Shown: positions 35,832 through 45,549 of the stretch, piece after piece
How positions within the stretch are numbered: the first letter of the stretch is position 1
Layout: every line of letters starts with the position of its first letter
NCBI RefSeq assembly: GCF_002577195.1
Contig: NZ_NULG01000020.1
Location: forward strand, 1 to 52,007
Source of the DNA: Bacillus sp. AFS041924
GTDB taxonomy: Bacteria; Bacillota; Bacilli; Bacillales; Bacillaceae_G
Reading direction: 5' to 3'
Length of the DNA stretch: 52,007 nucleotides
Notes under the pieces: generated by a model
Database searches by the model: none
What the model was told of the DNA's origin: nothing
The model's input: only the letters and a program-made list of their open reading frames with translations
Program-made: the position numbers and the translations under genes

Positions 35832-38800
35832 TTAACCCAATGGTTTAATATAATCTTCAATCGTTTTACCTTTATATTTTGTAACTGGTTTGATATTTCC
35901 CGAAAAATCAGGATTTACCATTAAATAGTTTCTCTTTACATAATCAAGATCTTTCTCGTCAACTTTTCCGTCGAAATTGATATCTGCACTTCGTTTATTT
36001 GTTCCTAAGTATGTTTCGATATAAATTACATCTAATAAATCAATTACATTATCTTGATTTACGTCTCCACCTCTTATTGTAGCGTAGTAGAAATATTTTA
36101 ATTTCCCTGAATTCAACGCGTCATATGAATCTACCATTTCATCAACCTTTACATGTCTTTCGAAATGCCCAGGTATTTTGATTACGATTTCATATGATTG
36201 ATCGATTAATGGAAGATTAGATACTGAGAATCTAGCTGCACTGTTGATCGTTGCATCATAACGTTTTCCGTCTTTGCCACCAATGACATATACTTCTGCA
36301 TCTACTTTAGAATAATCCTTATTTGGATCTAACCATATTAAATTACTTGGAATAAATCCATCTGGGAGGAATCCACCTTCTAGAATTGAGTAGGACGGAA
36401 TAATATTAACACCTTGTCCAAATTTATTGTTGATTGTCATTTGCGGTTGACCTAATATGTTAGCTTTAGCAGTTTGAAATCCAAATTGTTGAATCCATTT
36501 TGTATATATACTTGGTTTATCTTTAACTTTAAACGTAATGGTCGCTATAGGCATATTTGCATTAATTCCAGTTGAAGGAGTAGGTCCATCTAAGATTGTC
36601 GTTAATTTAAGCCAATTGTTTGATGTATCAGTTTTTTGATCTTGTGCTGTTAGATTAGCTGTTAAACCTAATTCCTTTGCTACATTTACATATTCGCTAG
36701 TCAATTCTATGCTTTGGTATTCAAATACATCTTTTGGATAAGTAAGTGTATATTCACCACCCATTAGATTTTTGATATTATATTCACTTAATGTCACTTT
36801 TACAGTATCTCCGTATTTTGCATCATACTTGTCAGTCGTTAATTTAATATAAGGTTGTCCTTTTTTGACCAATGTGTATGTTTGACTAGGGTGATTTTGT
36901 ATACCGTTTGTAGCAATATCTTGCCCTAATAGTGTCATTGTTGAGAAATTTTTCTCTGCTTGGATTTTTCTTGTGTATTCAAAATTCCCTTTACTGTCAA
37001 CGACTAATGGTACATTCCCAATTGGGTTTTGTGCACCTGTTACTTTAACTTTATTTTGGGATTGATCAAGAATATTACCATTTTTATTTATTTGATCAAT
37101 ACTTGCATCTGAAATATTTCCGCTAATTTTGAGACCATTTTCATCAACTTCGTAAACTCCACCTGGTGTATTCATTTTCATTGTTGGTAGTGTGTTATCT
37201 ATTACGACTTGTTCTGACTTTTTAAATATGTTCCCTTTTTCGTTTGTTCCTACAATTTCAATCTCGTATCTTCCTGGAGATGCAAGGGCTCTAGTAATAT
37301 GTACTGGTTGTTTAGGATTTCCTGTAAATGGGAAGTAAAGTCCATTAAATCCAGCTTCTAAACCATATGTCATTCCTTCATTATATCCCCCACCGAAGGA
37401 GTCAATGATTCCTAACTCTTTACCAGTATCTGCATTTTTTAATATGACATTGATTGACTCCATGCGACTGTTTAGAGAGAATGCAATTCCAGTAGATCCA
37501 GAGATTGGGAATGGCAAATCTCTTCTTGTATTAAATGCTTTTGTTGTTAATAAAACTTCTTTTATTCCTTCTTCCATTTTATTTAAGCCAAATGGTATTT
37601 GATAGACTTCATTTTGATCTTCTTTATTCGTAAATATGATGTAGCCTTCGTATAATCCTAATTCGGCTGACTTTGGAACAGTTAGCTTTGGTTTAATTTT
37701 TGATAGTTCATGAGCTTTAGCTATAACTTTAGATGGTACATCTAGTGTAATACCATTTATTTTTGCGTCTTTATCATAACTGTCAATATTATTAAAATGA
37801 ACCTTTACATTAAATACTTTATCCTTGTTTGAACTGTTCGTCAGTTCAATCGTCTTTTTGTCTGTATAATCTTCATCTGTTGATATAATTGCTCCATAGC
37901 TTAAGTCACCAGCTGTCTCAGGGATCATCATTTTTATTCCATTTTCATCAAGCGTTGGGGCTTTATCCTTCACACCAATACGAATTGATGAGTGTACGGC
38001 CTCATCTGTGTCAATTCTTCCTGATCCTTCTTCAAATACACTATAGGCTCCATTTAAAGGATCTGCTGTATTCATTAAGGCTAACTTAACTTGCTCAGGC
38101 GTATAGTCGGGATGAGCTTGTAAAATTAAGGCAGCCGAACCCGCAACATGGGGCGCAGCCATCGATGTACCATCAAATCGAGCATACGCATGTTCGTAGT
38201 CATCCTTATGGGATACTCCATTGTAATAGGCAGGGATTGAAGAAAAAACTGCCACTCCTGGTGCGGTGACCTCGGGCTTTATATCATAATATCTTCTTGC
38301 TGGTCCTTTTGAACTAAAGTCAGCCAATTTATCTCCTTCTGTATCAAAAGAACCAAAATCATTCATCGTTAAATTTACGTTGCCTTTAGCTAACATATTT
38401 ACAAGTTGTGTACCTTGATCATTTGGAATACTAAAGGTTGGGATAAAGTCGAAATTATTTCCGAAATAATAAGGAATATAAATTTCACCAGCGATATTAT
38501 TGAACATAATAACTGCCTTGGCACCGTTTGCCTTTGCATTTTTAATTTTTTCATTTAAAGTTAAAACGCCTCGCTCGATAAGTGCAATCTTATCCTTCAC
38601 GTTTTTACCGTTGTAATCTGCAACTTGTCCCTTACCTACAAAAACTATTGGTAGATTAGTTCCCTTTAAATTATTTAGATTAGTATAATCTGAACCCATC
38701 ATTCTCATATTATCCAATTTAGCTGTTTCAGTAGCTGAAGTTGCGACTGCATTACTAGTTTGGATCGTAATAGGCGAACTGCTCGCTCCAACTGTAATAC

Positions 38801-39995
38801 CAAGTGCCGATGAAGCTGGGCTACCAATCGTATATTGGTTAGGTCCTGCATTTCCTGCAGCTAATACACAAACTGTTCCAGCTAAAGTAGCATTATTTAT
38901 CGCAACTGCCAATGGATCTAGCGGGTTGGCAATAGGTGCACCTAAAGATAAATTAATAACATCCATCTTATCTTCTACCGCTTTTTCGATTCCTGCAAGT
39001 ATCGTCTTTGTCGATCCAGTACCATAAGGTCCAAGAACTTTATACCCATAAAGTTCAACTTCAGGAGCTACACCCGTAATGGCGAAATCTGATTCATTAT
39101 TACCTGTTCCTGCAATAATTCCTGATACATGCGTTCCATGTGCGGTATACCACGGTTCACCAGAGGTTGGATTTAATTCTGATTGTCCAGATTTTTTCCA
39201 ATCTTCATAGCTTGATTCCATTGGATCAGAGTCGTTGTTAACTAAGTCATATCCACCTTTATAAACATCTTTTAAGTCAGGATGAGTGTAATCAATACCA
39301 GTATCAACGACACCTACTTTAATGCCCTTTCCAGTAATTCCTTCTTTGTGTAACTTATTAGCACCGATTTGCTCTATATTATTTAATTTTATTGATGAAT
39401 TGTTAATTGGTTCCCCAATTTGTTCAACATATGGTTCGACCGATATTTGCCTATCTTCGTAAACTGCACTTACCGATTCTAATGTTAATATTTCTTTTAC
39501 TTTATTAGCAGGTACGGTCATTGCCACACCATTGAAGACATTTTTGTATTCTCTTTTAATACCAATAGATTTTAGTTTTGCATTTCCATTTAATTGTGCT
39601 CTAAAATTATTATGGGATTCCAATACTTTATCCCTAGATTCTTTAATGGAGGCTTTAAGGCCGCTATTTTGTTTGATTTTAAAATCAACTTCAGATGGAG
39701 CTTGTTTAAACTGAACAATTACATTTAATGGAGTATCTACATGTAAATCTACCTCAGGCGAGATTTTTAACCCTTCAGAATAATTATTCTCCTGCATGCT
39801 GTGAATCATTTCGCGATCGGCATTGGATAAATATTTTAAATAACTATCAATATCCTTAATGCTAACATTTGAACCTGTAGAGTTCGTCACAGCGAATATT
39901 TTGTGCCCTGGGATTATACTAGTTGATAGTAAACTAGTAGTCATTACCCCAACAGTCATTGCACTGACAAATTTTTTGTTCTTTTTCTTCCTCAT
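35832..39995 (-). CDS. Very large secreted S8 peptidase with PA, cohesin-like and dockerin modules
   Basis: A 1387-residue exported subtilase. A signal peptide (about 1-36) and an I9-type propeptide to about 185 precede the catalytic domain. Its residues are Asp231 (VVDTGIDYTHPD), His286 (AHGTHVSG), Asn382 (AAGNAGP) and Ser611 (FDGTSMAAPHVAGS). A PA domain is inserted at about 430-545 and Fn3/Ig-like domains follow. A cohesin-like domain (about 1047-1195) starts IKLTTDKYDAKYGDTVKVTL. After another beta domain, a type I dockerin (about 1309-1358) shows two calcium loops, GDVNQDNVIDLLDVIYIET and DINFDGKVDEKDLDYVKRN. Dockerin-cohesin pairing normally builds cellulosomes. Here it may mediate self-assembly or intramolecular locking. 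The start has AAGGAGAAGG. Promoter and upstream box are at 40029-40082. Confidence 0.93.
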   Translation of the reverse strand: MRKKKNKKFVSAMTVGVMTTSLLSTSIIPGHKIFAVTNSTGSNVSIKDIDSYLKYLSNADREMIHSMQENNYSEGLKISPEVDLHVDTPLNVIVQFKQAPSEVDFKIKQNSGLKASIKESRDKVLESHNNFRAQLNGNAKLKSIGIKREYKNVFNGVAMTVPANKVKEILTLESVSAVYEDRQISVEPYVEQIGEPINNSSIKLNNIEQIGANKLHKEGITGKGIKVGVVDTGIDYTHPDLKDVYKGGYDLVNNDSDPMESSYEDWKKSGQSELNPTSGEPWYTAHGTHVSGIIAGTGNNESDFAITGVAPEVELYGYKVLGPYGTGSTKTILAGIEKAVEDKMDVINLSLGAPIANPLDPLAVAINNATLAGTVCVLAAGNAGPNQYTIGSPASSALGITVGASSSPITIQTSNAVATSATETAKLDNMRMMGSDYTNLNNLKGTNLPIVFVGKGQVADYNGKNVKDKIALIERGVLTLNEKIKNAKANGAKAVIMFNNIAGEIYIPYYFGNNFDFIPTFSIPNDQGTQLVNMLAKGNVNLTMNDFGSFDTEGDKLADFSSKGPARRYYDIKPEVTAPGVAVFSSIPAYYNGVSHKDDYEHAYARFDGTSMAAPHVAGSAALILQAHPDYTPEQVKLALMNTADPLNGAYSVFEEGSGRIDTDEAVHSSIRIGVKDKAPTLDENGIKMMIPETAGDLSYGAIISTDEDYTDKKTIELTNSSNKDKVFNVKVHFNNIDSYDKDAKINGITLDVPSKVIAKAHELSKIKPKLTVPKSAELGLYEGYIIFTNKEDQNEVYQIPFGLNKMEEGIKEVLLTTKAFNTRRDLPFPISGSTGIAFSLNSRMESINVILKNADTGKELGIIDSFGGGYNEGMTYGLEAGFNGLYFPFTGNPKQPVHITRALASPGRYEIEIVGTNEKGNIFKKSEQVVIDNTLPTMKMNTPGGVYEVDENGLKISGNISDASIDQINKNGNILDQSQNKVKVTGAQNPIGNVPLVVDSKGNFEYTRKIQAEKNFSTMTLLGQDIATNGIQNHPSQTYTLVKKGQPYIKLTTDKYDAKYGDTVKVTLSEYNIKNLMGGEYTLTYPKDVFEYQSIELTSEYVNVAKELGLTANLTAQDQKTDTSNNWLKLTTILDGPTPSTGINANMPIATITFKVKDKPSIYTKWIQQFGFQTAKANILGQPQMTINNKFGQGVNIIPSYSILEGGFLPDGFIPSNLIWLDPNKDYSKVDAEVYVIGGKDGKRYDATINSAARFSVSNLPLIDQSYEIVIKIPGHFERHVKVDEMVDSYDALNSGKLKYFYYATIRGGDVNQDNVIDLLDVIYIETYLGTNKRSADINFDGKVDEKDLDYVKRNYLMVNPDFSGNIKPVTKYKGKTIEDYIKPLG

Positions 39996-40028
39996 CTGCC
40001 TTCTCCTTTTTTTGTACTTTTCTGAAAA

Positions 40029-40082
40029 ATCTTACAATTATTATTATAATAAGACAATTTATCTTTGTGTATTGGGGGAATT
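40029..40082 (-). promoter_or_regulatory. Promoter with upstream AATTCCCCCAAT box
   Basis: The -10 TAAGAT (40029-40034), 17-bp spacer and -35 TTGTCT (40052-40057) are followed 13 bp further upstream by the box AATTCCCCCAAT (40071-40082, minus strand). An AAAGATA element also lies between box and -35. This layout matches the promoter of the small gene at 23428 almost base for base. Confidence 0.5.
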
Positions 40083-40633
40083 CCTGATGAGAAAAGTGTC
40101 ATTTTACGACAAGAATTCCATTATTTGTAAATTCCCTAAAAAACAATTTATGAACAAAAAGGCATTTTCTAAATTCTAAACTTACTACAAGGACGACAAA
40201 AACTAATCATACAAAACCATTTGTTAAGGTCTGAACACTAACAAACCTTAAAAAACAAACTTAATTTAGGAAAATATTAATCAATTATTAATTTTAAAGT
40301 GAATGAGATTTTTGTATTTTTTTGTAATATTTTTTGATTAAAAATTGCGGGATTTATCTGTATTATTTTGAAATTTCTGTATATTCTTTCTTTATTAAAC
40401 AGATATTTTTTTAAAAAGACATAATTTTCATTTCATCTGAAGATAGATCTATTCGTAATATTTTAATAATATTATTCATTAAAAAAGTAAGTTGAGTAAT
40501 TCTTAATAATAAAAAACCACCAGACTGTCTCTGTTGGCAATTAATATCTATTTTAGTTAAGACCTAACTCCGATGAAGATATTTAAATAGGAACAAATAA
40601 AAAAACACACCTAAAAGGTGCATTCCATTATCT
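40083..40633. other. Intergenic region, no supported gene
   Basis: A+T-rich, with no ORF carrying start signals. A weak CCACCAGAC...GTTGG inverted repeat near 40516-40540 could be a terminator remnant. Confidence 0.3.
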
Positions 40634-41395
40634 TTATTTATGAAATAGGATTCGATCATATTTGATTTCCTCACTAAGCGTTTCCCCATCTTTTTCAACA
40701 GGAATATAGCATATTACCATTCCACCTATTGTTTTTTCATTTGGTATATGAAAATGGATCATTGTTTTTGCACTCTTCCAAATATCAATTAGAGTAGGTA
40801 GTGCAACAAGATCGTCCTGGCGATCATCATTACCTGCTATTAATCCACTATTTTCATTTTTTATTCCATCAAACGTACACAATTCAACTCCTGGGTAATC
40901 TGTTTTGAAAGTTACATTGTAATAAGTATTTTTTTTATCCTTCCATCTCTCTATTTCATAATCGTGGTTTTTTGTATTTGTTAACAACATCTCATCCATC
41001 TGTTCAATTGTTGATTTCTCTTTTACCTTTTTTCCCATCGCTTCATCATAAAGCTTAAATTTATATTCACCAGAAGCGTTATATCCATCCATTTGGACGA
41101 CATATGTACCGTTTTTTTGTATATCAAAGGAACCTTGGAATTTTGCCTTCTTTTTTATTGAAGTTGTAAAAACGATATCACCTGTTTTCTTATTATAAAT
41201 AGTTAAATCTACTCTACCTTTATTGACAACAAATGAATAATCAACATAGTACACATCTCCTTTTTGTGCACTAAATGAAGTTAATTTATTAGAATCATCC
41301 AACTTAAAATGGTTACCTGTAAATGATTGCATTGTACAACTCGTTAGAACTAGTAACATTACACTTACACACACTATATAAATGCTCTTTCCCAT
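40634..41395 (-). CDS. Uncharacterised lipoprotein
   Basis: A 253-residue protein, using the ATG at 41395 behind AAGGAGAT rather than the longer open frame. It has a lipoprotein signal peptide with lipobox VLTSC (Cys20). The first half is beta-rich (KGDVYYVDYSFVVNKGRVDL, then YNKKTGDIVFTTSI). It resembles small-molecule or ligand-binding beta sandwiches found in Bacillus lipoproteins. The second half (EQMDEMLL..., then HDYEIERWKDKKNTYYNVTF) matches no domain I know. Monocistronic and surface-anchored. Confidence 0.75.
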   Translation of the reverse strand: MGKSIYIVCVSVMLLVLTSCTMQSFTGNHFKLDDSNKLTSFSAQKGDVYYVDYSFVVNKGRVDLTIYNKKTGDIVFTTSIKKKAKFQGSFDIQKNGTYVVQMDGYNASGEYKFKLYDEAMGKKVKEKSTIEQMDEMLLTNTKNHDYEIERWKDKKNTYYNVTFKTDYPGVELCTFDGIKNENSGLIAGNDDRQDDLVALPTLIDIWKSAKTMIHFHIPNEKTIGGMVICYIPVEKDGETLSEEIKYDRILFHK

Positions 41396-41533
41396 CAAAT
41401 ATCTCCTTCGTTTGAATACTATCTTAATAATCACATAATCATGATGAGTTGCAAAGCGTAATTGTTAATAAATTTTGATAATTAGATAGATTTATATTCA
41501 TACCAACGAGATTTCGAGCTTTAACCAAAAAAA

Positions 41534-41562
41534 GAAAGTTCAATTTTTAATATTGAACTTTC
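41534..41562 (-). terminator. Terminator of the acyl-CoA ligase gene
   Basis: An 11-bp stem (GAAAGTTCAAT/ATTGAACTTTC) with A- and T-runs on both sides; it can act in either direction. Confidence 0.8.
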
Positions 41563-41576
41563 TTTCTTCTTTTTAT

Positions 41577-43040
41577 TTACTTAAGCAATCTTTTTAATAT
41601 CTTCCCAGTACTATTTTTTGGTAGTTCTTTAACAAAATAAATGTGCTTTGGTACTTTATAATAAACAAGTGCTTTTTTACAAAAATCAATAATCTCTCTT
41701 TCTGTAAGTAAATCATTTGATACTACTAAATATGCACATACACTTTCACCAAATAATTGATCAGGTTTTCCAACAACCGCTGCTTCATTTATATCAGGAT
41801 GTTCATAAAGACGTTCTTCTATTTCCCTAGGGTAAACATTATATCCATTTGTAATGATGACGTCTTTTTTTCGGTCTAAAAGAAATAAATAACCCTCTTT
41901 ATCCTTTTTACCTAAATCGCCAGTTTTAAACCAACCATTACTAAATGCTTTGGCAGTTTCTACTTTTTTAATTAAATAGCCACGCATTACATTCGGACCG
42001 ATGGCAACAACTTCACCTATTTCACCCGTTTGAACTTCTTCTCCATTTTCATTGACAATTTTTGTCTTTACACTAGGCAGATCAAGTCCAACTGATCCTG
42101 GCTTACAAATCCCTCGATATGGGTTGAAAGTAAGAACAGGGGCTGTTTCCGATAATCCATAGCCTTCTACAATTAAAATATTATATTTTTCTTGAATTGA
42201 CTGCAATAATTCAATCGGAATCGAGGCACCACCAGAAATACAGGCTCTTAAACTGCTAAAATCTTTTGCTGTTACACTGTTTAATTGATATAAATAATTA
42301 TAGATCGTCGGTACTGCTGCAATTAAAGTCGCTTTTTCTTTTTTAATAATTTCAACTAAATCCGCTGGATGAAATTTAGGAATAATGATCGTTGATGCAC
42401 CATTTAAGAAAATCATATTTACACATAAAGTTAAGCAAAATGAATGAAACATAGGAAGGACGCAAATCATTCGATCATCTTCACTTAATTCTATTAATTT
42501 TGTAAAGTCATTAGCATTTTCAATTAAATTTTTATGAGACAACATTGCCCCTTTAGGATTACCGGTTGTACCGGATGTATATAAAATAACTGCCGTATCA
42601 TCTTGTTGAATTTCGATTATATCTATATGATTTTTTATTGTCTCTTTCGGTTCATCTATTAAAATAATATTTAATAAAGCAGAACACTGTTCTTTAACTT
42701 TTTTAAGCTTTTCCTTCTGATCACTAGTAGAGATTACTAGTCTAGCTTGGGAGTCTTTAAATATATAACTAATTTCACTTTCCGTAAAAGCTGGATTTAA
42801 TGGAATTACAATCGCACCGAGTTTTAATATTGCTAGGTATACTTGAATAAAGTCTGGAGAATTTCCGAGTAATATTGCAACCTTATCTCCTTTTTCAATC
42901 TTTTCTTCTTTCAATAGTTGAGCCAGGTTTTCACATGATGAAATAAGGTCTTCATAATTTGTTTTGTTTCCATTATAAATATAAGCTAAGTTTTTACTTT
43001 TCGTTTCAGCTACTTCTTTAATCATCCCATATATATTCAT
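41577..43040 (-). CDS. AMP-forming acyl-CoA synthetase
   Basis: A 487-residue adenylate-forming enzyme (ANL superfamily). The P-loop motif VILYTSGTTGNPKGAM lies at 151-166. The A5 motif is EGYGLSETAPVLTFN and the A7 region GWFKTGDLGKKDKEGYLFLL. The A8 hinge is DRKKDVIITNGYNVYPREIE, and catalytic Lys480 lies in PKNSTGKILKR. The organisation fits a class I fatty-acyl-CoA ligase or a related short- to long-chain acyl-CoA synthetase; chain length and acid cannot be read. No beta-oxidation genes are nearby. The ATG follows AAGGATTGA. It is divergent from the M50 protease gene. Confidence 0.93.
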   Translation of the reverse strand: MNIYGMIKEVAETKSKNLAYIYNGNKTNYEDLISSCENLAQLLKEEKIEKGDKVAILLGNSPDFIQVYLAILKLGAIVIPLNPAFTESEISYIFKDSQARLVISTSDQKEKLKKVKEQCSALLNIILIDEPKETIKNHIDIIEIQQDDTAVILYTSGTTGNPKGAMLSHKNLIENANDFTKLIELSEDDRMICVLPMFHSFCLTLCVNMIFLNGASTIIIPKFHPADLVEIIKKEKATLIAAVPTIYNYLYQLNSVTAKDFSSLRACISGGASIPIELLQSIQEKYNILIVEGYGLSETAPVLTFNPYRGICKPGSVGLDLPSVKTKIVNENGEEVQTGEIGEVVAIGPNVMRGYLIKKVETAKAFSNGWFKTGDLGKKDKEGYLFLLDRKKDVIITNGYNVYPREIEERLYEHPDINEAAVVGKPDQLFGESVCAYLVVSNDLLTEREIIDFCKKALVYYKVPKHIYFVKELPKNSTGKILKRLLK

Positions 43041-43266
43041 TACTTTATCAATCCTTAGTTAATTTCGTTATTCGTTTTTCATATAAATTAATTATTCTAT
43101 AAAAAAACTTCTTTTTAACCAATTATTTGATTTAAATTATTATTTAATCCTTAAATTCATCGTTAAAAAGACCTATTTTACTTTAATTCTATCAAACAAA
43201 TATTTTTTAATGATATAATTTTAATACTACATAATCATATCATAATTTGCGAGAAGGTGATAACGA

Positions 43267-44346
43267 ATGGCACAACCTATAATCAATAGTAAAACGAAAA
43301 AGTCGTTAATACGAATTGGGGTTGTATTCGCATTAATTGCTACTAAATTAAAGCTAATTTTACCACTATTAAAAGCTGCAAAATTTTTATCTTTTTTAAG
43401 TATGTTATTATATTTATTTGTTTACGGATTTACGTTTGGATGGTATTTTGCATTCGCACTCGTTTATTTATTAATTTGTCATGAAGGTGGACATTTAATT
43501 GCTGCAAAACAAAAGGGGCTCCCAACTTCACCAGCATTTTTTATTCCGTTTGTCGGAGCAGTCATCTCACTTAAGGAAATGCCAAAAGATGCAGTAACGG
43601 AATCTTACGTAGCATTCGGTGGTCCGTTAGTAGGATTAATTTCAATTTTACCTGCAATTCCGCTCTATTATTACACACATAATGAATTTTTTGGATTAGT
43701 AATTGCCTTAGGCTGTATATTAAATTTATTTAACTTAATTCCGCTTTCTCCTTTAGATGGCGGTAGAATTTTAAGTGTTTTACCACCAATTTTTTGGTTT
43801 ATTGGTATTATGATAATGTTAGTGTTTTTATTTTATCAGCCTAGTTTTATTGCTTTTTATATTATTATTTTAGGCATTACGACTTTTATTAAAAGGATTC
43901 GTGAAGCTTACCAGTTAACTGTCATTAAAGAAAAAATTAAGCTCTATGAGCATACGATTAAACAATTTCAATTTGGTATTTTCAATTTGTATTCTGATCG
44001 GAATTTTAATAAACGTTTCTTTATCCCATTTTTTGAAGATAAAAAGAAATTAGAATTAGAAATACATAAAGAGCGTTATGAAATTAACTATATCATTCGA
44101 TCAGTTCGTTCACGCATCAACGAACCGGACTTGGACTGGAGAAATTATATTGATGAAAAGATAGAAGAAATTAGACATAAAAGAATTGCGCCTTTAGTAA
44201 AACAACAAGAGACTTTAGAAACCTACTATGTTTCTAGTAATCGTAAAAAATGGCAAATCTTTATTGCCTATATCATTTTAGCGAGTAGTTTAGCTTTATT
44301 AGGTTTTTGGAGTTATGGATTAATTGAACATGTTTTAGGGAAATAA
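43267..44346 (+). CDS. M50-family (site-2-type) membrane metalloprotease
   Basis: A 359-residue integral membrane protease. Zinc ligands are HEGGH at 72-76 in a membrane helix (CHEGGHLIAAKQKG), with the third ligand Asp163 in NLFNLIPLSPLDGGRI. About five to six membrane segments lie between 20 and 215. After them comes a charged, coiled-coil-like cytoplasmic region (about 215-330) and a final membrane helix (about 335-352). There is no PDZ domain, so it differs from RseP/RasP. It is nearer to the group of small M50 proteases whose substrates are unknown. A good start (AGAAGGTGA) and terminator frame it as a single gene. Confidence 0.9.
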   Translation: MAQPIINSKTKKSLIRIGVVFALIATKLKLILPLLKAAKFLSFLSMLLYLFVYGFTFGWYFAFALVYLLICHEGGHLIAAKQKGLPTSPAFFIPFVGAVISLKEMPKDAVTESYVAFGGPLVGLISILPAIPLYYYTHNEFFGLVIALGCILNLFNLIPLSPLDGGRILSVLPPIFWFIGIMIMLVFLFYQPSFIAFYIIILGITTFIKRIREAYQLTVIKEKIKLYEHTIKQFQFGIFNLYSDRNFNKRFFIPFFEDKKKLELEIHKERYEINYIIRSVRSRINEPDLDWRNYIDEKIEEIRHKRIAPLVKQQETLETYYVSSNRKKWQIFIAYIILASSLALLGFWSYGLIEHVLGK

Positions 44347-44350
44347 CAGC

Positions 44351-44388
44351 AGAAGAACCTTTTTGAATTGATCAAAATAGGTTCTTCT
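44351..44388 (+). terminator. Terminator of the M50 protease gene
   Basis: Arms AGAAGAACCT and AGGTTCTTCT, with further A-T pairing inside, are followed by TTTTTT. Confidence 0.85.
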
Positions 44389-44493
44389 TTTTTGTACATT
44401 TTTTTAATAAGCTTTCTTGCGTGAAGCAGCTCTACTAATCTATCTTTGACTTGATCATTGAAGAGGTACAGGTTTTCAGAGAAAGATGCTAAT

Positions 44494-45408
44494 TTAGCAT
44501 GAATATAATTTTTTATGTAATTGTTTAAAAATATTTATAGCATTAAAAAAGTATTCATTATAAGTCCCTTCGTCTTCTAAGCTCCAGCATGTTGATAGTA
44601 CTGCGTGTGAATAGCCCCATAGTAGTAATCTTTCTTTATTTAGATCCAATTCGTTTACTAATCGTTCAATTCGTCTTTCTAGTGTTTTTGAAATATCTTT
44701 TCCTTCTAAATTGTTCAATAGAAACTGGATAAGGTCATATTCTCTTTCACCTACTAAACCTTTTGGATCTATTACTTTCCATGTATTTTCTCCAGCATTT
44801 AATAGATTATAGTGGTGTAAGTCCCCATGAAGTAAGTATTGGGTTGTTTGAGATTTATTCATTTCTTTAAAAGTAGAAAACGCATCTAATAGCGTGTCCT
44901 TTGAAAATGGACCTATGCCATTAGGAAATTTCTCAACAATTCGGCTAAAGCTTTTTTCTCTATTTAAAATAGTGGGTAGTTTAGTTAATGTTGTTGGTTT
45001 TTTCCAAAGATTTTTCATGACTTTAACTGCTATTAACATAGCCTCTTCTTCATTTTCGATTGAAGCAAGTGTATTGCCAGGCAGAAGTTGTTCTAAAATT
45101 AGGATTCCTTCATCGGGGTCAGAATCAATGACTTTAACAAAATCAGCGTCTTTACATTCATTTAATGCTTCGATTTCATCATTAAATTCCGCGTTGGGTA
45201 CAGCTAACTTGATTACAGCATTTGACTGCCCATCAATGATAATAGGAGCTACAAAATTATATGATAATTCAAAAGGAGATAAAATTTTCATATTCCATCG
45301 AATTTCGCATTTTTTACATAAGTCTTCAAAATTCTCTAACCATATTTCTCCTTTTTCCTTATGAATATCTTTAATTGTTTTAATAAATTGTTCTGGTAGT
45401 TTTATCAA
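44494..45408 (-). CDS. Aminoglycoside/hydroxyurea phosphotransferase-like kinase
   Basis: A 304-residue protein of the APH(6)/hydroxyurea-resistance kinase family. The catalytic loop is LLHGDLHHYNLL (HGD at 194-196) and the metal-binding segment is WKVIDPKGLVGEREYD (Asp214). The N-lobe includes VIKLAVPNAEFNDEIEAL. Members phosphorylate streptomycin or hydroxyurea, but most chromosomal Bacillus copies have no demonstrated substrate, so resistance should not be assumed. The TTG start has only a modest AGAGTGAT site. It stands alone. Confidence 0.88.
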   Translation of the reverse strand: MIKLPEQFIKTIKDIHKEKGEIWLENFEDLCKKCEIRWNMKILSPFELSYNFVAPIIIDGQSNAVIKLAVPNAEFNDEIEALNECKDADFVKVIDSDPDEGILILEQLLPGNTLASIENEEEAMLIAVKVMKNLWKKPTTLTKLPTILNREKSFSRIVEKFPNGIGPFSKDTLLDAFSTFKEMNKSQTTQYLLHGDLHHYNLLNAGENTWKVIDPKGLVGEREYDLIQFLLNNLEGKDISKTLERRIERLVNELDLNKERLLLWGYSHAVLSTCWSLEDEGTYNEYFFNAINIFKQLHKKLYSC

Positions 45409-45549
45409 TTAATCACTCTTTTCTCAAAGAATATTTTTAATGATTGACAGAAAATAGAAGTGAGCTTAAAAAAGAAAAAAAGTTAAGTCCACTGCTTTTT
45501 TTGCAATCTTTCCTAAAGGGATCTCAACTCTTATTATACAAAAGTAGTT

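Noticed and set aside
44494-45408. Calling an antibiotic resistance gene
   Set aside because: The kinase family is right, but chromosomal members often have no resistance role; only family membership is claimed.
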